In this document: positions 1 through 8,785 of the stretch, piece by piece
How the letters are laid out: each line of letters starts with the position of its first letter
Position numbering within the stretch: the first letter of the stretch is position 1
DNA from: Actinomycetes bacterium
Lineage (GTDB): Bacteria > Actinomycetota > Thermoleophilia > Gaiellales > Gaiellaceae
DNA: 33,198 bases
Assembly: GCA_030624785.1 (NCBI GenBank)
Contig: JAUXJK010000001.1
Span: 1-33,198, forward strand
Direction of reading: 5' to 3'
Notes under the pieces: generated by a model
What the model was told of the DNA's origin: nothing
The model's input: the letters and a program-made list of their open reading frames with translations, nothing else
The model's database searches: none
Program-made: the position numbers and the translations under genes

Positions 1-137
1 AAACTGCGTCCCGCCATTGGGCGAGTCTACGCTCAGCGCACATCGCTCAAGACGCACTGGTTGTCACCCCCGCCCGCGAGGTCACGGGTATCGCTCGACG
101 TGGAATAGTCTCGCGAGGCCCAGCGTTGAAGCAGTGA
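1..137. other. Left-edge region upstream of glutaredoxin
   Basis: 137 bases with no credible gene. A TAGTCT at 106-111 could be a -10 giving a ~20-base leader for the glutaredoxin gene, but no matching -35 is seen. Confidence 0.3.
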
Positions 138-404
138 ATGCCGGAAATCAAGATGTATACGACCGTCTGGTGCGGCTACTGCCGAGCTGCCAAGCAACTC
201 TTGGAGCGGCAGAGCCTGTCCTACGAGGAGATATCTGTCGATGACGATCCGGACTTCCGGCGGCGCATGCAGGAACTGTCGGGACGCCACACGGTGCCGC
301 AGATCTTCATCGATGGCGAATCAGTCGGCGGATATCAGGAGCTGGCGCGCCTGATCGGCGACTGTGGTCTTGCCGCGGCTGATGCAACGCCGACGAGCGT
401 CTAG
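138..404 (+). CDS. Glutaredoxin
   Basis: Small 88-residue cytosolic thiol-disulfide oxidoreductase of the glutaredoxin/mycoredoxin type. The redox motif WCGYC lies at residues 12-16, close to the N-terminus as expected. HTVPQIFI near residue 51 carries the cis-proline of the thioredoxin fold, and IDGESVGGYQEL matches the glutathione/thiol-binding GG region. Length is normal for a single-domain glutaredoxin. In actinobacteria the reductant may be mycothiol rather than glutathione; the sequence alone does not decide this. An in-frame ATG at 153 is an alternative start with a slightly better upstream GGAA. The gene converges on the P1 peptidase and both stop codons use the same CTAG (401-404). 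Confidence 0.93.
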   Translation: MPEIKMYTTVWCGYCRAAKQLLERQSLSYEEISVDDDPDFRRRMQELSGRHTVPQIFIDGESVGGYQELARLIGDCGLAAADATPTSV

Positions 405-1336
405 AGCGAGGCTACGGCCGGACACCCGGGCAAGGAACTGGCCTGGCGAACGCCGTCTCGGATGGCCTGGCTAGCCGTATCGGCCGCCACAGCCGCCACG
501 ACGAACGGCTCGACCTCTTGGCGCCCGCTCGCCAGACAAAAGACCATGTCTCCGTCGACTGCTGTCGCCACGGGTGCGACGGCGCGAGCCGTACCCGCGC
601 TGGCGGCCCGCGCTACGAGCCATGCGTCGCGCTTGTCGAGCGCCGCATCCGTGAGAACACAGACGAGCGTCGTGGCCTCGCGAATCGCGCGTCTGAAAGG
701 GGCTCCGGACTGAAGCAGCTTCACCGTGCCTGCGAAGCTGCCGTCCTTCCTGACTCCGGCGATAATCTCGCCTGTTTCACCGAGCACGTCGCCAAAAGCG
801 TTGACGGCCGCGATCGCCTGCACTCGAGCGCCCGATTCGAGCTGGGTCTCGGCGAATCCGAGCCCACCACGGCACCAGCCGTCTTCTCCGAGCAGCTTGC
901 CGACTGTGCAACCGGCGCCGACCCCAACGGATCCACGAACGACTGCACCCGTACCTGCCAAGCACGCTGAGTAGCCATCCTTGGGGCCGGGTCGCGCATC
1001 GGGGCTGCCGAGCACGAGGTCATAGACGACTGCTGAGGCCACGAGTGGTACGAGACCACCAGCCGTTTCGTATCCTCGGTCACGCTCGAGCAGCCAGTTG
1101 ACTACGCCGTCCGCGGCCGCGAGCCCGTGCGCGCTCCCTCCGGTCAGCAAGACAGCGTCGACACCATCGACGGCCGCCGACGGTTGCAATAGTTCGCTCT
1201 CACGTGTTCCCGGCCCGCCTCCACGGACCTCGCCTGCTGCCACCGAGTTCTTGGGAGGCAGGATCACAGAACATCCTGTGCGGCCACTCTCGTGCGTCCA
1301 GTGGCCGAGCGCAAAACCATCGATCAGTTCAGTCAC
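401..1336 (-). CDS. P1 family (DmpA/NylC-like) peptidase
   Basis: A 311-residue protein of the N-terminal-nucleophile P1/S58 family, which includes DmpA aminopeptidase and 6-aminohexanoate-oligomer hydrolase NylC. These are made as one chain and self-cleave before a Ser/Thr that becomes the nucleophile. Visible family marks are LTGGSAHGL (64-72), AAVNAFGDV (176-184), ATTLVCVLTDAAL (221-233, nucleophile region, probably T222) and DGDMVFCLASG (261-271). The residue before the predicted nucleophile is Ala where I recall Asn in many relatives. Starts with GTG at 1336, four bases after the fpg stop, with GAGAAG eight bases upstream. Last gene of the deoB-deoA-fpg operon. Substrate unknown. Confidence 0.88.
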   Translation of the reverse strand: MTELIDGFALGHWTHESGRTGCSVILPPKNSVAAGEVRGGGPGTRESELLQPSAAVDGVDAVLLTGGSAHGLAAADGVVNWLLERDRGYETAGGLVPLVASAVVYDLVLGSPDARPGPKDGYSACLAGTGAVVRGSVGVGAGCTVGKLLGEDGWCRGGLGFAETQLESGARVQAIAAVNAFGDVLGETGEIIAGVRKDGSFAGTVKLLQSGAPFRRAIREATTLVCVLTDAALDKRDAWLVARAASAGTARAVAPVATAVDGDMVFCLASGRQEVEPFVVAAVAADTASQAIRDGVRQASSLPGCPAVASL

Positions 1337-1340
1337 GTGG

Positions 1341-2177
1341 TTAGCTTCTCACGGAAGTCGGTTGGCATGACGGGCAAAACCACGTTCCGCGGCCCGCGAC
1401 TCGGATCTTCGTCACGAGACCGCTACAACGGTTGCACGGCTCTCCTTCACGTCCGTAGACCGCGAACTCGTCCTGCATCGCCCCGCTCGCCCCGTCTGGT
1501 GCGCGATAGTCGCGAAGAGTCGCACCCTGCCGCTCTATGCCCTTGGTAAGCGCTCCGCGAACGGCCGCAACCAGGGCGACGATCTCGCTGTCGTCGAGCG
1601 ATCCGGCGGCTCGAGCGGGATGCACGCCGGCTTGCCATAGCGCTTCGTCGGCATAGATGTTCCCAACGCCCGCGGCCGTCGTTTGATCGAGCAGTGCCGC
1701 CTTGACTCTTGCGCCGGAACGAGCGAATCGCACGCTCAACCACGCCTGATCGAAAGCGTCGCTGAGAGGCTCTGGACCGAGGTGCGTCGTGAAAATATAG
1801 TCCAACTCTTGATCAGTCAGAACTGCCCACGTACCGAAACGTCTGACGTCCCGGTACCCGACGCCAGCTCCGTCGTCGAGTTGAACGACCGCTCTCAGAT
1901 GTCTCGAGTCGTCGAACGTTCCAGTGCTCGTCGTCAAGAAGGCACCGGTCATGCGCAGGTGTGCCAGCCAGTTCACTCCGTCGAGGTCGAATACGAGGTA
2001 CTTTCCGCGTCGATTGACCGAGCCGACGGTACAACCGGTGAGCGCCGCCTCGACGGCGTGCGGGTCGAGAGGGCGGGTGAGTCGACTATCCCTGATCGAG
2101 ACCGAGGCAAGCCGGCGGCCCACCATGAGCGGTTCGAGCTGACGACGAACCGTCTCGACCTCCGGGAGTTCCGGCAT
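1341..2177 (-). CDS. mutM: Formamidopyrimidine-DNA glycosylase (Fpg/MutM)
   Basis: Base-excision repair enzyme that removes 8-oxoguanine and ring-opened purines and nicks the abasic site. 278 residues, full length. It begins MPELPEVETV, so Pro2 becomes the catalytic amine after Met removal; E3 and K59 (RRGKY) are at the catalytic positions. The helix-two-turn-helix is in the TAAGVGNIYADEALW stretch, and the C-terminal zinc finger has Cys 248/251 and 268/271 with the DNA-binding Arg at 263. One base separates it from the deoA stop, so it is probably cotranscribed with nucleoside-salvage genes. Fpg is preferred over Nei because of the PELPEVE start. Confidence 0.97.
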   Translation of the reverse strand: MPELPEVETVRRQLEPLMVGRRLASVSIRDSRLTRPLDPHAVEAALTGCTVGSVNRRGKYLVFDLDGVNWLAHLRMTGAFLTTSTGTFDDSRHLRAVVQLDDGAGVGYRDVRRFGTWAVLTDQELDYIFTTHLGPEPLSDAFDQAWLSVRFARSGARVKAALLDQTTAAGVGNIYADEALWQAGVHPARAAGSLDDSEIVALVAAVRGALTKGIERQGATLRDYRAPDGASGAMQDEFAVYGREGEPCNRCSGLVTKIRVAGRGTWFCPSCQPTSVRS

Positions 2178-2178
2178 G

Positions 2179-3471
2179 TCAAGTCAGAAATTCGAGCACA
2201 AGCGGTGAGGCGGGTGGCGCTTCCTCGCCAAGCGTGTAGGCGTTCTGGACGGCCGCAACGCCTTGATCGGCCTCATCCGCGCTACGGGCGTGCACCACGG
2301 CGATCACCGATCCAGCTTCTATCGAGTCACCCCGCTTGCTGCAGCACACGACACCAGTGCTGTGATCAATCGCATCCTGCTTGCGCGCTCGCCCAGCGCC
2401 TAGCTGAACCGTCGCGATGCCGATCGCCAGGGCATCGACTTCGGTTACGTAGCCCGAGCGCTCGGCAATGACCTCACGAATAACGGCAGCTCGTGGAAGC
2501 AGATTTCGATCCGGATCACCGCCCTGGGCCACGATCCACTCTTCGTAGACCACATAGGCGCGACCCGATGCGATCGCACCTCTCGCGCGCGCCTCGGATT
2601 CAACCTCATCGATCCCGAGATCCGACATCGCGAGGAGATGCTTCGCCGACGACACAACGAGCTCCGCGAAGTCGGCGGGCCCGTTCCCCTGCAGCGTGTC
2701 GATCGCCTCGTTGATCTCGAGCGCGTTGCCGACCGCGCAACCGAGCGGCTGGCCCATGTCAGTTAGCTCGCACTTGACCTGACGATTGGCGCCGACCCCG
2801 AGCGCGATCATCGCGAGGGCTAGCTCGCGGGCGTCATCAAGAGTTCGCATGAACGCACCGGCGCCAACCTTGACGTCGAGCAGAATCGCCGACGCTCCGG
2901 CCGCAATCTTCTTCGACATGATGCTGGCGGCGATCAGCGAGATCTGATCGACGGTTGCGGTCACGTCACGCAACGCGTACAGCCGGGCATCGGCTGGCAC
3001 GAGCTCCGGCGTTTGGCTGACGATCGCCATGCCCACGTCCGTAACCTGGCTCACGAACTCATCCTCACTAAGCGCAATACGGAACCCTGGAATGGCCTCG
3101 AGCTTGTCGAGAGTGCCGCCCGTATGACCCAAGCCTCGGCCGCTCATCTTTGCGAACGGAACACCGCAGGCCGCGACGATGGGCCCCAACGCTATCGACG
3201 TCTTGTCACCGACCCCGCCGGTCGAGTGCTTGTCGACTGCCGGTCGGCCGAGTGCGGCGAGATCGATCGTGGCGCCACTGTCGACCATCGCCTCGGTTAG
3301 AGCTACCGTCTCCGCGCTTGTCATTCCTCGGAAGAACGTGGCCATCAGAAACGCTGACATCTGATAGTCCGGTATCTCATCGCGAGAGTAGGCGAGGATC
3401 AGCTCGCGCAGAACGTCGGCAGCAAGCTCGCCTCCGTCACGCTTCTGTTGAATGGCGTCAACGGCTCTCAT
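2179..3471 (-). CDS. deoA: Thymidine/pyrimidine-nucleoside phosphorylase
   Basis: Splits thymidine (or uridine) with phosphate to the base and (deoxy)ribose-1-phosphate, which DeoB then isomerises. The ATG at 3471 gives 430 residues beginning MRAVDAIQQK, the normal family N-terminus. The open frame continues upstream to 3558, but that part overlaps deoB and looks unrelated. Phosphate/nucleoside motifs are KHSTGGVGDK (81-90) and SGRGLGHTGGTLDKLE (110-125), the glycosyltransferase family 3 signature. GAGAAG upstream is a plausible ribosome site. Ten bases follow the deoB stop. Thymidine versus general pyrimidine specificity cannot be decided here. Confidence 0.95.
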   Translation of the reverse strand: MRAVDAIQQKRDGGELAADVLRELILAYSRDEIPDYQMSAFLMATFFRGMTSAETVALTEAMVDSGATIDLAALGRPAVDKHSTGGVGDKTSIALGPIVAACGVPFAKMSGRGLGHTGGTLDKLEAIPGFRIALSEDEFVSQVTDVGMAIVSQTPELVPADARLYALRDVTATVDQISLIAASIMSKKIAAGASAILLDVKVGAGAFMRTLDDARELALAMIALGVGANRQVKCELTDMGQPLGCAVGNALEINEAIDTLQGNGPADFAELVVSSAKHLLAMSDLGIDEVESEARARGAIASGRAYVVYEEWIVAQGGDPDRNLLPRAAVIREVIAERSGYVTEVDALAIGIATVQLGAGRARKQDAIDHSTGVVCCSKRGDSIEAGSVIAVVHARSADEADQGVAAVQNAYTLGEEAPPASPLVLEFLT

Positions 3472-3481
3472 CGATGTCTTC

Positions 3482-4648
3482 TCAGGGCTTGACGATTGGC
3501 GTGCCGCTGACTCCACGAGCCGGCACTCGCCCGTCAAACCATGCGTTGACCGTCGCACCTACGTCACCGAACTCCCCGTCGTGACGTGCGCCGTTGGCGT
3601 TCCGACCTTCGACGTAGGCCAACAACAGTCCGTACTCGCGCGAGTGATCAGTTGAAGGCGTGGTCGGGTCGACACCGTGGTCGGACGTAAGGATCAGGAG
3701 ATCGTCAGGGCGTAGCGCGCCAAGGATCTCGAATAGTCGTCGGTCGAAGTCCTGCAGGCACCGGTGAAAGTTGACCGGATCGTTGCGGTGGCCCCACAAC
3801 ATGTCCGTTTCTACAAGATTCGTGAATATGAAGCCGTCATCGAGCTGCTCGAGCAGCTCAACTGTCTTCGCGATCCCCTCGCTGTTGGACTTCGTTGGGT
3901 GAGAATGCGTGACATCTTCCCCCGCGAAGATGTCGGAAATTTTTCCGACCCCGTGAATGTCGACGCCTGTCTCGACAAGCACGGACAGCCAGTTGGGCCT
4001 CTTCGGCTTGAGCGCCCAGTCCTTGCGATCTGCGGTGCGTGAGTAGCTTCCCGGCTCGCCTTCAAACGGCCGAGCGATGATTCTGCCAACGGCGTGAGGG
4101 CCGCTCAGAATGTCTCGCGCAAGTCCGCACGCCGAATGCAACTCCTCCAGCGGGATCGTCTCAACATGAGCCGCAACCTGAAAGACGGAGTCGGCCGATG
4201 TGTAAACGATCCACTTGCCTGTCGACTGATGTTCCTCACCGAGTTCCTGAATGATGTCCGTGCCCGACGCCGGCACATTGCCGATTACGCCTCTCCCCGT
4301 CTTGTGGCCGAAGTCCTCAACGATTGTGAAGGGGAAGCCATGTGCGTAGGTCGGTGGAGCCTGTTTGGAGACGAGCCCGACCATCTCCCAGTGGCCCGAC
4401 ATGGTGTCCTTGCCTTTCGATCGTTCCAGTAGTCGCCCTGAGATGGCGGGCGCGCCTGCCTGAGGCGGGCACCCTTCGATCTCGACGATGTTCCCTAGCC
4501 CGAGAGCTTCGAGATTCGGGAGATCGAGACCCCCAACTGCGTTCGCGACATTTCCAAGCGTGTTCGATCCCTCGTCGCCGTACTCCGACGCATCTGGGAG
4601 CTCGCCGGCGCCGACGCCGTCGAGAACGATGACACAGGCTCTTGGCAC
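3482..4648 (-). CDS. deoB: Phosphopentomutase
   Basis: Interconverts (deoxy)ribose-1-phosphate and -5-phosphate, joining nucleoside breakdown to the pentose-phosphate pathway. 388 residues, close to the usual 390-394. Alkaline-phosphatase-superfamily metal ligands are visible: D10 in VLDGVGAG, the activating Thr near residue 82 in GKDTMSGHWEMVG, TDMLWGHRND, and TSDHGVDPTTPSTDHSRE near the C-terminus. GTG start at 4648. There is no Shine-Dalgarno; TAGAAT lies six bases before the GTG, suggesting a leaderless mRNA. First gene of deoB-deoA-fpg-P1 peptidase. Its start is only 20 bases from the divergent start of a small membrane protein. Confidence 0.97.
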   Translation of the reverse strand: MPRACVIVLDGVGAGELPDASEYGDEGSNTLGNVANAVGGLDLPNLEALGLGNIVEIEGCPPQAGAPAISGRLLERSKGKDTMSGHWEMVGLVSKQAPPTYAHGFPFTIVEDFGHKTGRGVIGNVPASGTDIIQELGEEHQSTGKWIVYTSADSVFQVAAHVETIPLEELHSACGLARDILSGPHAVGRIIARPFEGEPGSYSRTADRKDWALKPKRPNWLSVLVETGVDIHGVGKISDIFAGEDVTHSHPTKSNSEGIAKTVELLEQLDDGFIFTNLVETDMLWGHRNDPVNFHRCLQDFDRRLFEILGALRPDDLLILTSDHGVDPTTPSTDHSREYGLLLAYVEGRNANGARHDGEFGDVGATVNAWFDGRVPARGVSGTPIVKP

Positions 4649-4654
4649 GACGCT

Positions 4655-4660
4655 ATTCTA
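4655..4660 (-). promoter_or_regulatory. Candidate -10 element (TAGAAT) of deoB
   Basis: TAGAAT ends six bases before the deoB GTG, matching the actinobacterial TANNNT -10 consensus and placing transcription start at or beside the start codon. No clear -35 hexamer. The same bases lie beside the Shine-Dalgarno of the divergent small ORF. Confidence 0.5.
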
Positions 4661-4668
4661 GGGAGTCG

Positions 4669-4818
4669 ATGGACACCTTCATTGGTCTTCTGGAGATCAC
4701 GGCCTGGATCATCGCCGTCACGGCGCTCGCAGCGCTGCTGACGTTGGCGATGATCAAGATCACGCCTGATCGTTCAAAGAAGAAAGATGAAGCAGCCGAC
4801 GACGCGGCTGAGTCCTAG
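4669..4818 (+). CDS. Small single-pass membrane protein (49 aa)
   Basis: Short ORF that I do not recognise. It reads MDTFIGLLEITAWIIAVTAL and so on: one hydrophobic span at about residues 4-29, then a charged tail KITPDRSKKKD followed by an Ala/Asp/Glu-rich end. This suggests a membrane anchor with a small cytosolic tail, N-terminus outside by the positive-inside rule. AGGGAG lies four bases upstream of the ATG, a good ribosome-binding site. Divergent from deoB with 20 bases between the start codons, and convergent with ald (23 bases between stops). A role in transport or as a regulatory microprotein is possible but unsupported. Confidence 0.7.
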   Translation: MDTFIGLLEITAWIIAVTALAALLTLAMIKITPDRSKKKDEAADDAAES

Positions 4819-4841
4819 GAACTCGCAGACCTTTTCGAGCG

Positions 4842-5957
4842 CTAAAGGCCTAACGCGACGGCCGGCAATGCCGTCTCGAGCTCATGGGCCTCTCCCACGG
4901 CGTCGTGCGTCACGACGCCGTGGGCAACGTTCACACCTCGCAGAAGCGCTGCATCGCGTCGAAGCGCGTCGGCGAGTCCGTCTCGGGCAATTCTCTCAAC
5001 GTAGGGCAGCGTCACATTGACAAGCCCTTTGGTGGACGTGATCGGAACCGCTCCCGGCATGTTCGCCACGCAGTAGTGGACGATGCCATCGACAGTGAAA
5101 ATGGGATCTGAATGTGTCGTTGGTCGCGAGGTCTCGAAGGAGCCTCCCTGGTCGATTGCAACGTCAACGATCACGGAGCCCTCATTCATCAGCCCGAGCA
5201 TCTCGCGCGTCACAAGATTCGGGGCACGGGCGCCAGGAATCAACACTGCGCCAATGACCAGGTCGGCCTCGGCTATTGCCTCTTCCACCTGTTGCCGATT
5301 CGACATGGCGAGTGTGACACGCCCGTTGAGCTGCGTTTCGAGCTCACGCATGCGCTCAACCGAACGCTCGAGGACGAGAACGTCGGCGTGCATGCCAAGC
5401 GCGATCAGCGCGGCATTGCTGCCGACACTGCCACCGCCGATGACCACGACACGAGCCGGAAGCACGCCGGGAATACCACCCATGAGCACACCGCGCCCGC
5501 CCTGGTGCGTCTCGAGAGCCCACGCGCCCATCTGAGGAGCGAGCCGACCTGCAACTTCGCTCATGGGTGCCAGGAGCGGCAACGCACCACTCTCGAGTTG
5601 AACCGTCTCGTAGGCGATGCAGACGGCTCCGCTTTCGATCAAGGCGAGCGTCAGGTCTCGGTTGGCAGCAAGGTGGAGGTATGTGAAGAGCACCTGGCCT
5701 TTCCGGATTTGCGGGTACTCCTCGCGAAGCGGTTCCTTCACCTTGAGGATGAGCTCTGCCTGTTCCCAAACCTCACCGACAGTGCCTATCGACGCGCCCG
5801 CCGCCGAATACTGGTCGTCCGGACAAGCGCTGCCTAGACCAGCTCCTGCCTCGACGATCACAGAGTGACCGCCTCCAGTGAGCTCGCGCACCGCGGCGGG
5901 TGTCAGGCCGACCCGGTATTCGTCCGACTTCAGCTCAGTTGGTACGCCAATGCGCAC
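4842..5957 (-). CDS. ald: Alanine dehydrogenase
   Basis: NAD-dependent, reversible oxidative deamination of L-alanine to pyruvate and ammonia. 371 residues, full length. Motifs: MRIGVPTELKSDEYRVGLTP at the N-terminus (substrate-binding Arg15), LILKVKEPL with the substrate Lys, TYLHLAA with the catalytic His, and the Rossmann fold VVVIGGGSVGSNAA near residue 170. The region after VDVAIDQGG carries the catalytic Asp, and HYCVANMPGAVP is the typical late motif. GTG start at 5957 with GAGG upstream. It follows the M20 peptidase by 38 bases, so it may use amino acids released by peptide breakdown (inference). Confidence 0.97.
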   Translation of the reverse strand: MRIGVPTELKSDEYRVGLTPAAVRELTGGGHSVIVEAGAGLGSACPDDQYSAAGASIGTVGEVWEQAELILKVKEPLREEYPQIRKGQVLFTYLHLAANRDLTLALIESGAVCIAYETVQLESGALPLLAPMSEVAGRLAPQMGAWALETHQGGRGVLMGGIPGVLPARVVVIGGGSVGSNAALIALGMHADVLVLERSVERMRELETQLNGRVTLAMSNRQQVEEAIAEADLVIGAVLIPGARAPNLVTREMLGLMNEGSVIVDVAIDQGGSFETSRPTTHSDPIFTVDGIVHYCVANMPGAVPITSTKGLVNVTLPYVERIARDGLADALRRDAALLRGVNVAHGVVTHDAVGEAHELETALPAVALGL

Positions 5958-5995
5958 TGTTCTTACCTCGCACCGCTCGCCAGGGTCACGTCCAG

Positions 5996-7123
5996 CTACA
6001 GCTCACGAGCGCGATCAACGAGTGCGAGTGTCACGTCTCGCATCCCCTCGATGTCCGCTATCGAGATCTCCTCGTCGGGCGAGTGAATCTTCGCCATGCC
6101 ATTGGCCAGGTTCAGACATGGAACCCCGACGGCGTTGAAGACGTTTGCGTCTGCGCCGCCGCCACAGTCGACAAGTTGTGGTTCAAACCCCGCGGCACGC
6201 AAGGCGTGTTCGCCGTGCGCCACAAGTTGATCGTCGGGCGAGAAGCTATATCCGCTGTACTTGTTCCCGAGTGAGATCTCAACTTCGCACTCCGCGAGCG
6301 ACGCCGCGAAGCCGATGGAGTCGACCATCTCCCCCACCAGGTCGGTCAAGGTCTTCTCGTTCAGGGAGCGGGCCTCTGCAGCTAGCTCGCACCTGTCTGG
6401 CACGATGTTGCGCCCTGTTCCACCGGATATGAGACCCACGTTGGACGTCGTTTCGTCGTCGATGCGGCCAAGGCGCAACTCTGCGATCGCCTTGGCAGCT
6501 GCTGCGATAGCCGAGCGTCCCTCCTCGGGTGCAATCCCGGCATGAGCCTTACGACCCTGGAACACCGCATCGATCGTGCCCTGATAGGGCGCTCTCTGCA
6601 CGATGTCGCCAATGGGCGCCGCGTGGTCGAACACGAACCCGCGCTTTGCGACTAACGCCGACGTATCGAACGCCTTGGCCCCATCGCAGCCCGTCTCCTC
6701 CTGCGGAGTGAAGAGAAGTTCCACTCCAGCGTGAGGTCGACCCTCCGCCAGGATAATGCGCAGCGCATCGAGCATCACGACGACCGCAGCTTTGTTGTCA
6801 GCGCCCAAAATTGTGGGCGCTTCGTTGCGTACGACCCCGTCCTCGATCACGGGTCGAATCTCGTCCTCGGGTTGGACGGTGTCGAGGTGAGAGCATAGGA
6901 AGATCGGCTCACCGGAGTCGACGGTCGGCTCCACCCGTAGGAGGATGTTGCCCGTGTCTCCGCCGATCCGAGAACCGGCGTCGTCTTCGACGGCCTCGAG
7001 GCCTAGGCCATCCGCATACGCGAGCACTCGATCCGCCACCTGGCGCTCGTGGCCAGATGGGCTGGCGATCGAACACAGATCCACAAACAGCGGCAGAAGA
7101 TCTGGAAGCCCGTTTGCAGCCAT
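5996..7123 (-). CDS. M20 family metallopeptidase (PepT-like)
   Basis: Zinc-dependent aminopeptidase/carboxypeptidase-fold enzyme of 375 residues. Metal and catalytic residues are visible: H79 and D81 in SHLDTVQP, D109 in GADNK, E142/E143 in PQEETG, an Asp in FVFDHAAP, and the last His in AKIHSPDEE. A lid/dimerisation domain sits between about residues 180 and 290 (YQGTIDAVFQGRKAHAG). The pattern resembles tripeptidase T and the B. subtilis YqjE-like group more than DapE or ArgE. The substrate is probably small peptides, but this is not proven. ATG at 7123 has CAAGG upstream and lies 21 bases after pyrG. Confidence 0.9.
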   Translation of the reverse strand: MAANGLPDLLPLFVDLCSIASPSGHERQVADRVLAYADGLGLEAVEDDAGSRIGGDTGNILLRVEPTVDSGEPIFLCSHLDTVQPEDEIRPVIEDGVVRNEAPTILGADNKAAVVVMLDALRIILAEGRPHAGVELLFTPQEETGCDGAKAFDTSALVAKRGFVFDHAAPIGDIVQRAPYQGTIDAVFQGRKAHAGIAPEEGRSAIAAAAKAIAELRLGRIDDETTSNVGLISGGTGRNIVPDRCELAAEARSLNEKTLTDLVGEMVDSIGFAASLAECEVEISLGNKYSGYSFSPDDQLVAHGEHALRAAGFEPQLVDCGGGADANVFNAVGVPCLNLANGMAKIHSPDEEISIADIEGMRDVTLALVDRAREL

Positions 7124-7144
7124 GGGTTCAGCCTTGGAGCGAGA

Positions 7145-8785
7145 TCAGGTTGTCGTGGTGGACTTCGTGGCGCCAGCGCGAACCTGGGCGTGGCGGATGG
7201 CGCCGCCGACGAAATCGCGAAACAGCGGCGCAGGGCGACGAGGCCTGGATTTGAACTCTGGGTGAAACTGAGACGCGACATACCACGGGTGGTCGGTCAG
7301 CTCGACGATCTCCACGAGCCGACCTTGCTGGTACGTGCCTGAAACGACAAGCCCTGCTGCAACCAGCTGCTCGCGGTAGCGGTTGTTGACCTCATAGCGA
7401 TGACGGTGACGCTCGTGAACGACCGCTTCGCCATAGGCGTCAGCGGCACGCGTATGCGGCACGATGTCAACAGCTCCCGCGCCGAGTCGCATGCTGCCGC
7501 CGAGGTCCTCAACCTCTTTCTGTTCGGGTAGAAGATCAATTACCGGGGCAGGCGTCTCGAGATCGAATTCGCTGGAGTTTGCTCCATCGAGACCAGCGAC
7601 GTTTCGAGCGAACTCGATCACCGCGATCTGCATTCCAAGGCAGATTCCGAAATACGGGATACCTCGCTCGCGCGCGAGTTGCGCGGCCAAGATCTTTCCC
7701 TCAATCCCACGGCCGCCGAAACCGCCTGGCACAAGAATGCCGTCCGCGCTTTCTAGCTCTGCGGCCGTCTCGGGATTGACCGATGCGTCGACCCACGACA
7801 GGTTGACGGCGGTGCCGTGTTCCAGCCCGGCGTGGCGAAGAGCCTCTGAAACCGAAAGGTATGCGTCATGTACCGAGACATACTTACCGACGAGGGCGAT
7901 CTTGACCTCTCCTCGTTGAGCACGAATCGCTCGTGAGAGATCTCTCCAACCCGAAAGGTCGGCTTCTCCGCAGCCGAGATTAAGTTTGTCGCAGACCAGC
8001 TCATCGAGCCCTTCCTCATGCAGAGCCTCGGGAACGAGATAGACATCCTCGACGCTCTGGTTGTCGATCACAGCACGCGTATCAATATCTGCGAACAGCG
8101 CGATCTTCTCGCGCACTTCGTCGGGAATCGGATCGCTGGCACGGCAAACGAGGATGTCGGGGTGGATACCGATTCGCCTAAGTTCGTTGACCGAATGCTG
8201 AGTTGGCTTCGTCTTGAGCTCACCGGCCGTGTCTATGTACGGCACGAGTGTCACGTGGAGGTAGAGCACGTTCTCCGGGCCTGCCTCACGCCTGAACTGT
8301 CTGAGGGCTTCCAGAAACGGAAGTGACTCGATGTCGCCGACGGTGCCGCCGATCTCGCTGATGACGACGTCGGCGTTAGTCGTTTCCGCTACACGACGGA
8401 TGCGCTCCTTGATCTCGTTCGTAATGTGAGGAATGACCTGAACGGTGGAGCCGAGGTACTCACCCTTGCGCTCCTTGCGAATGACGGAGTACCAGATCGC
8501 CCCGGAGGTGTGGTTGGCGTTCTTTGAGAGATTCTCGTCGACGAATCGCTCGTAGTGACCAATATCGAGATCCGTCTCGGCGCCATCTTCGGTGACAAAC
8601 ACCTCGCCGTGCTGGAACGGACTCATCGTGCCCGGGTCGACGTTGATGTACGGATCGAACTTCTGAACCTGAACCTTCGCTCCGCGAGCCTTCAAGAGCG
8701 CACCCAGTGACGCCGCGGTGATTCCCTTGCCGAGCGAGGAGACAACACCGCCCGTCACAAAGACGTACTTCGTTTGCCGGCCCAT
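7145..8785 (-). CDS. pyrG: CTP synthase
   Basis: Converts UTP, ATP and glutamine to CTP. 546 residues, full length. The N-terminal synthetase domain begins KYVFVTGGVVSSLGKGI (6-22), with QKFDPYINVDPGTMSPFQHG (41-60) and SEIGGTVGDIES. The C-terminal class I glutamine amidotransferase domain carries the nucleophile C382 in FGICLGMQ and the His/Glu pair in SQFHPEFKSRP. The extreme C-terminus ends in a run of Thr. The ATG overlaps the TAA of a possible 27-codon upstream ORF (TAATG), so translation may be coupled. Confidence 0.98.
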   Translation of the reverse strand: MGRQTKYVFVTGGVVSSLGKGITAASLGALLKARGAKVQVQKFDPYINVDPGTMSPFQHGEVFVTEDGAETDLDIGHYERFVDENLSKNANHTSGAIWYSVIRKERKGEYLGSTVQVIPHITNEIKERIRRVAETTNADVVISEIGGTVGDIESLPFLEALRQFRREAGPENVLYLHVTLVPYIDTAGELKTKPTQHSVNELRRIGIHPDILVCRASDPIPDEVREKIALFADIDTRAVIDNQSVEDVYLVPEALHEEGLDELVCDKLNLGCGEADLSGWRDLSRAIRAQRGEVKIALVGKYVSVHDAYLSVSEALRHAGLEHGTAVNLSWVDASVNPETAAELESADGILVPGGFGGRGIEGKILAAQLARERGIPYFGICLGMQIAVIEFARNVAGLDGANSSEFDLETPAPVIDLLPEQKEVEDLGGSMRLGAGAVDIVPHTRAADAYGEAVVHERHRHRYEVNNRYREQLVAAGLVVSGTYQQGRLVEIVELTDHPWYVASQFHPEFKSRPRRPAPLFRDFVGGAIRHAQVRAGATKSTTTT

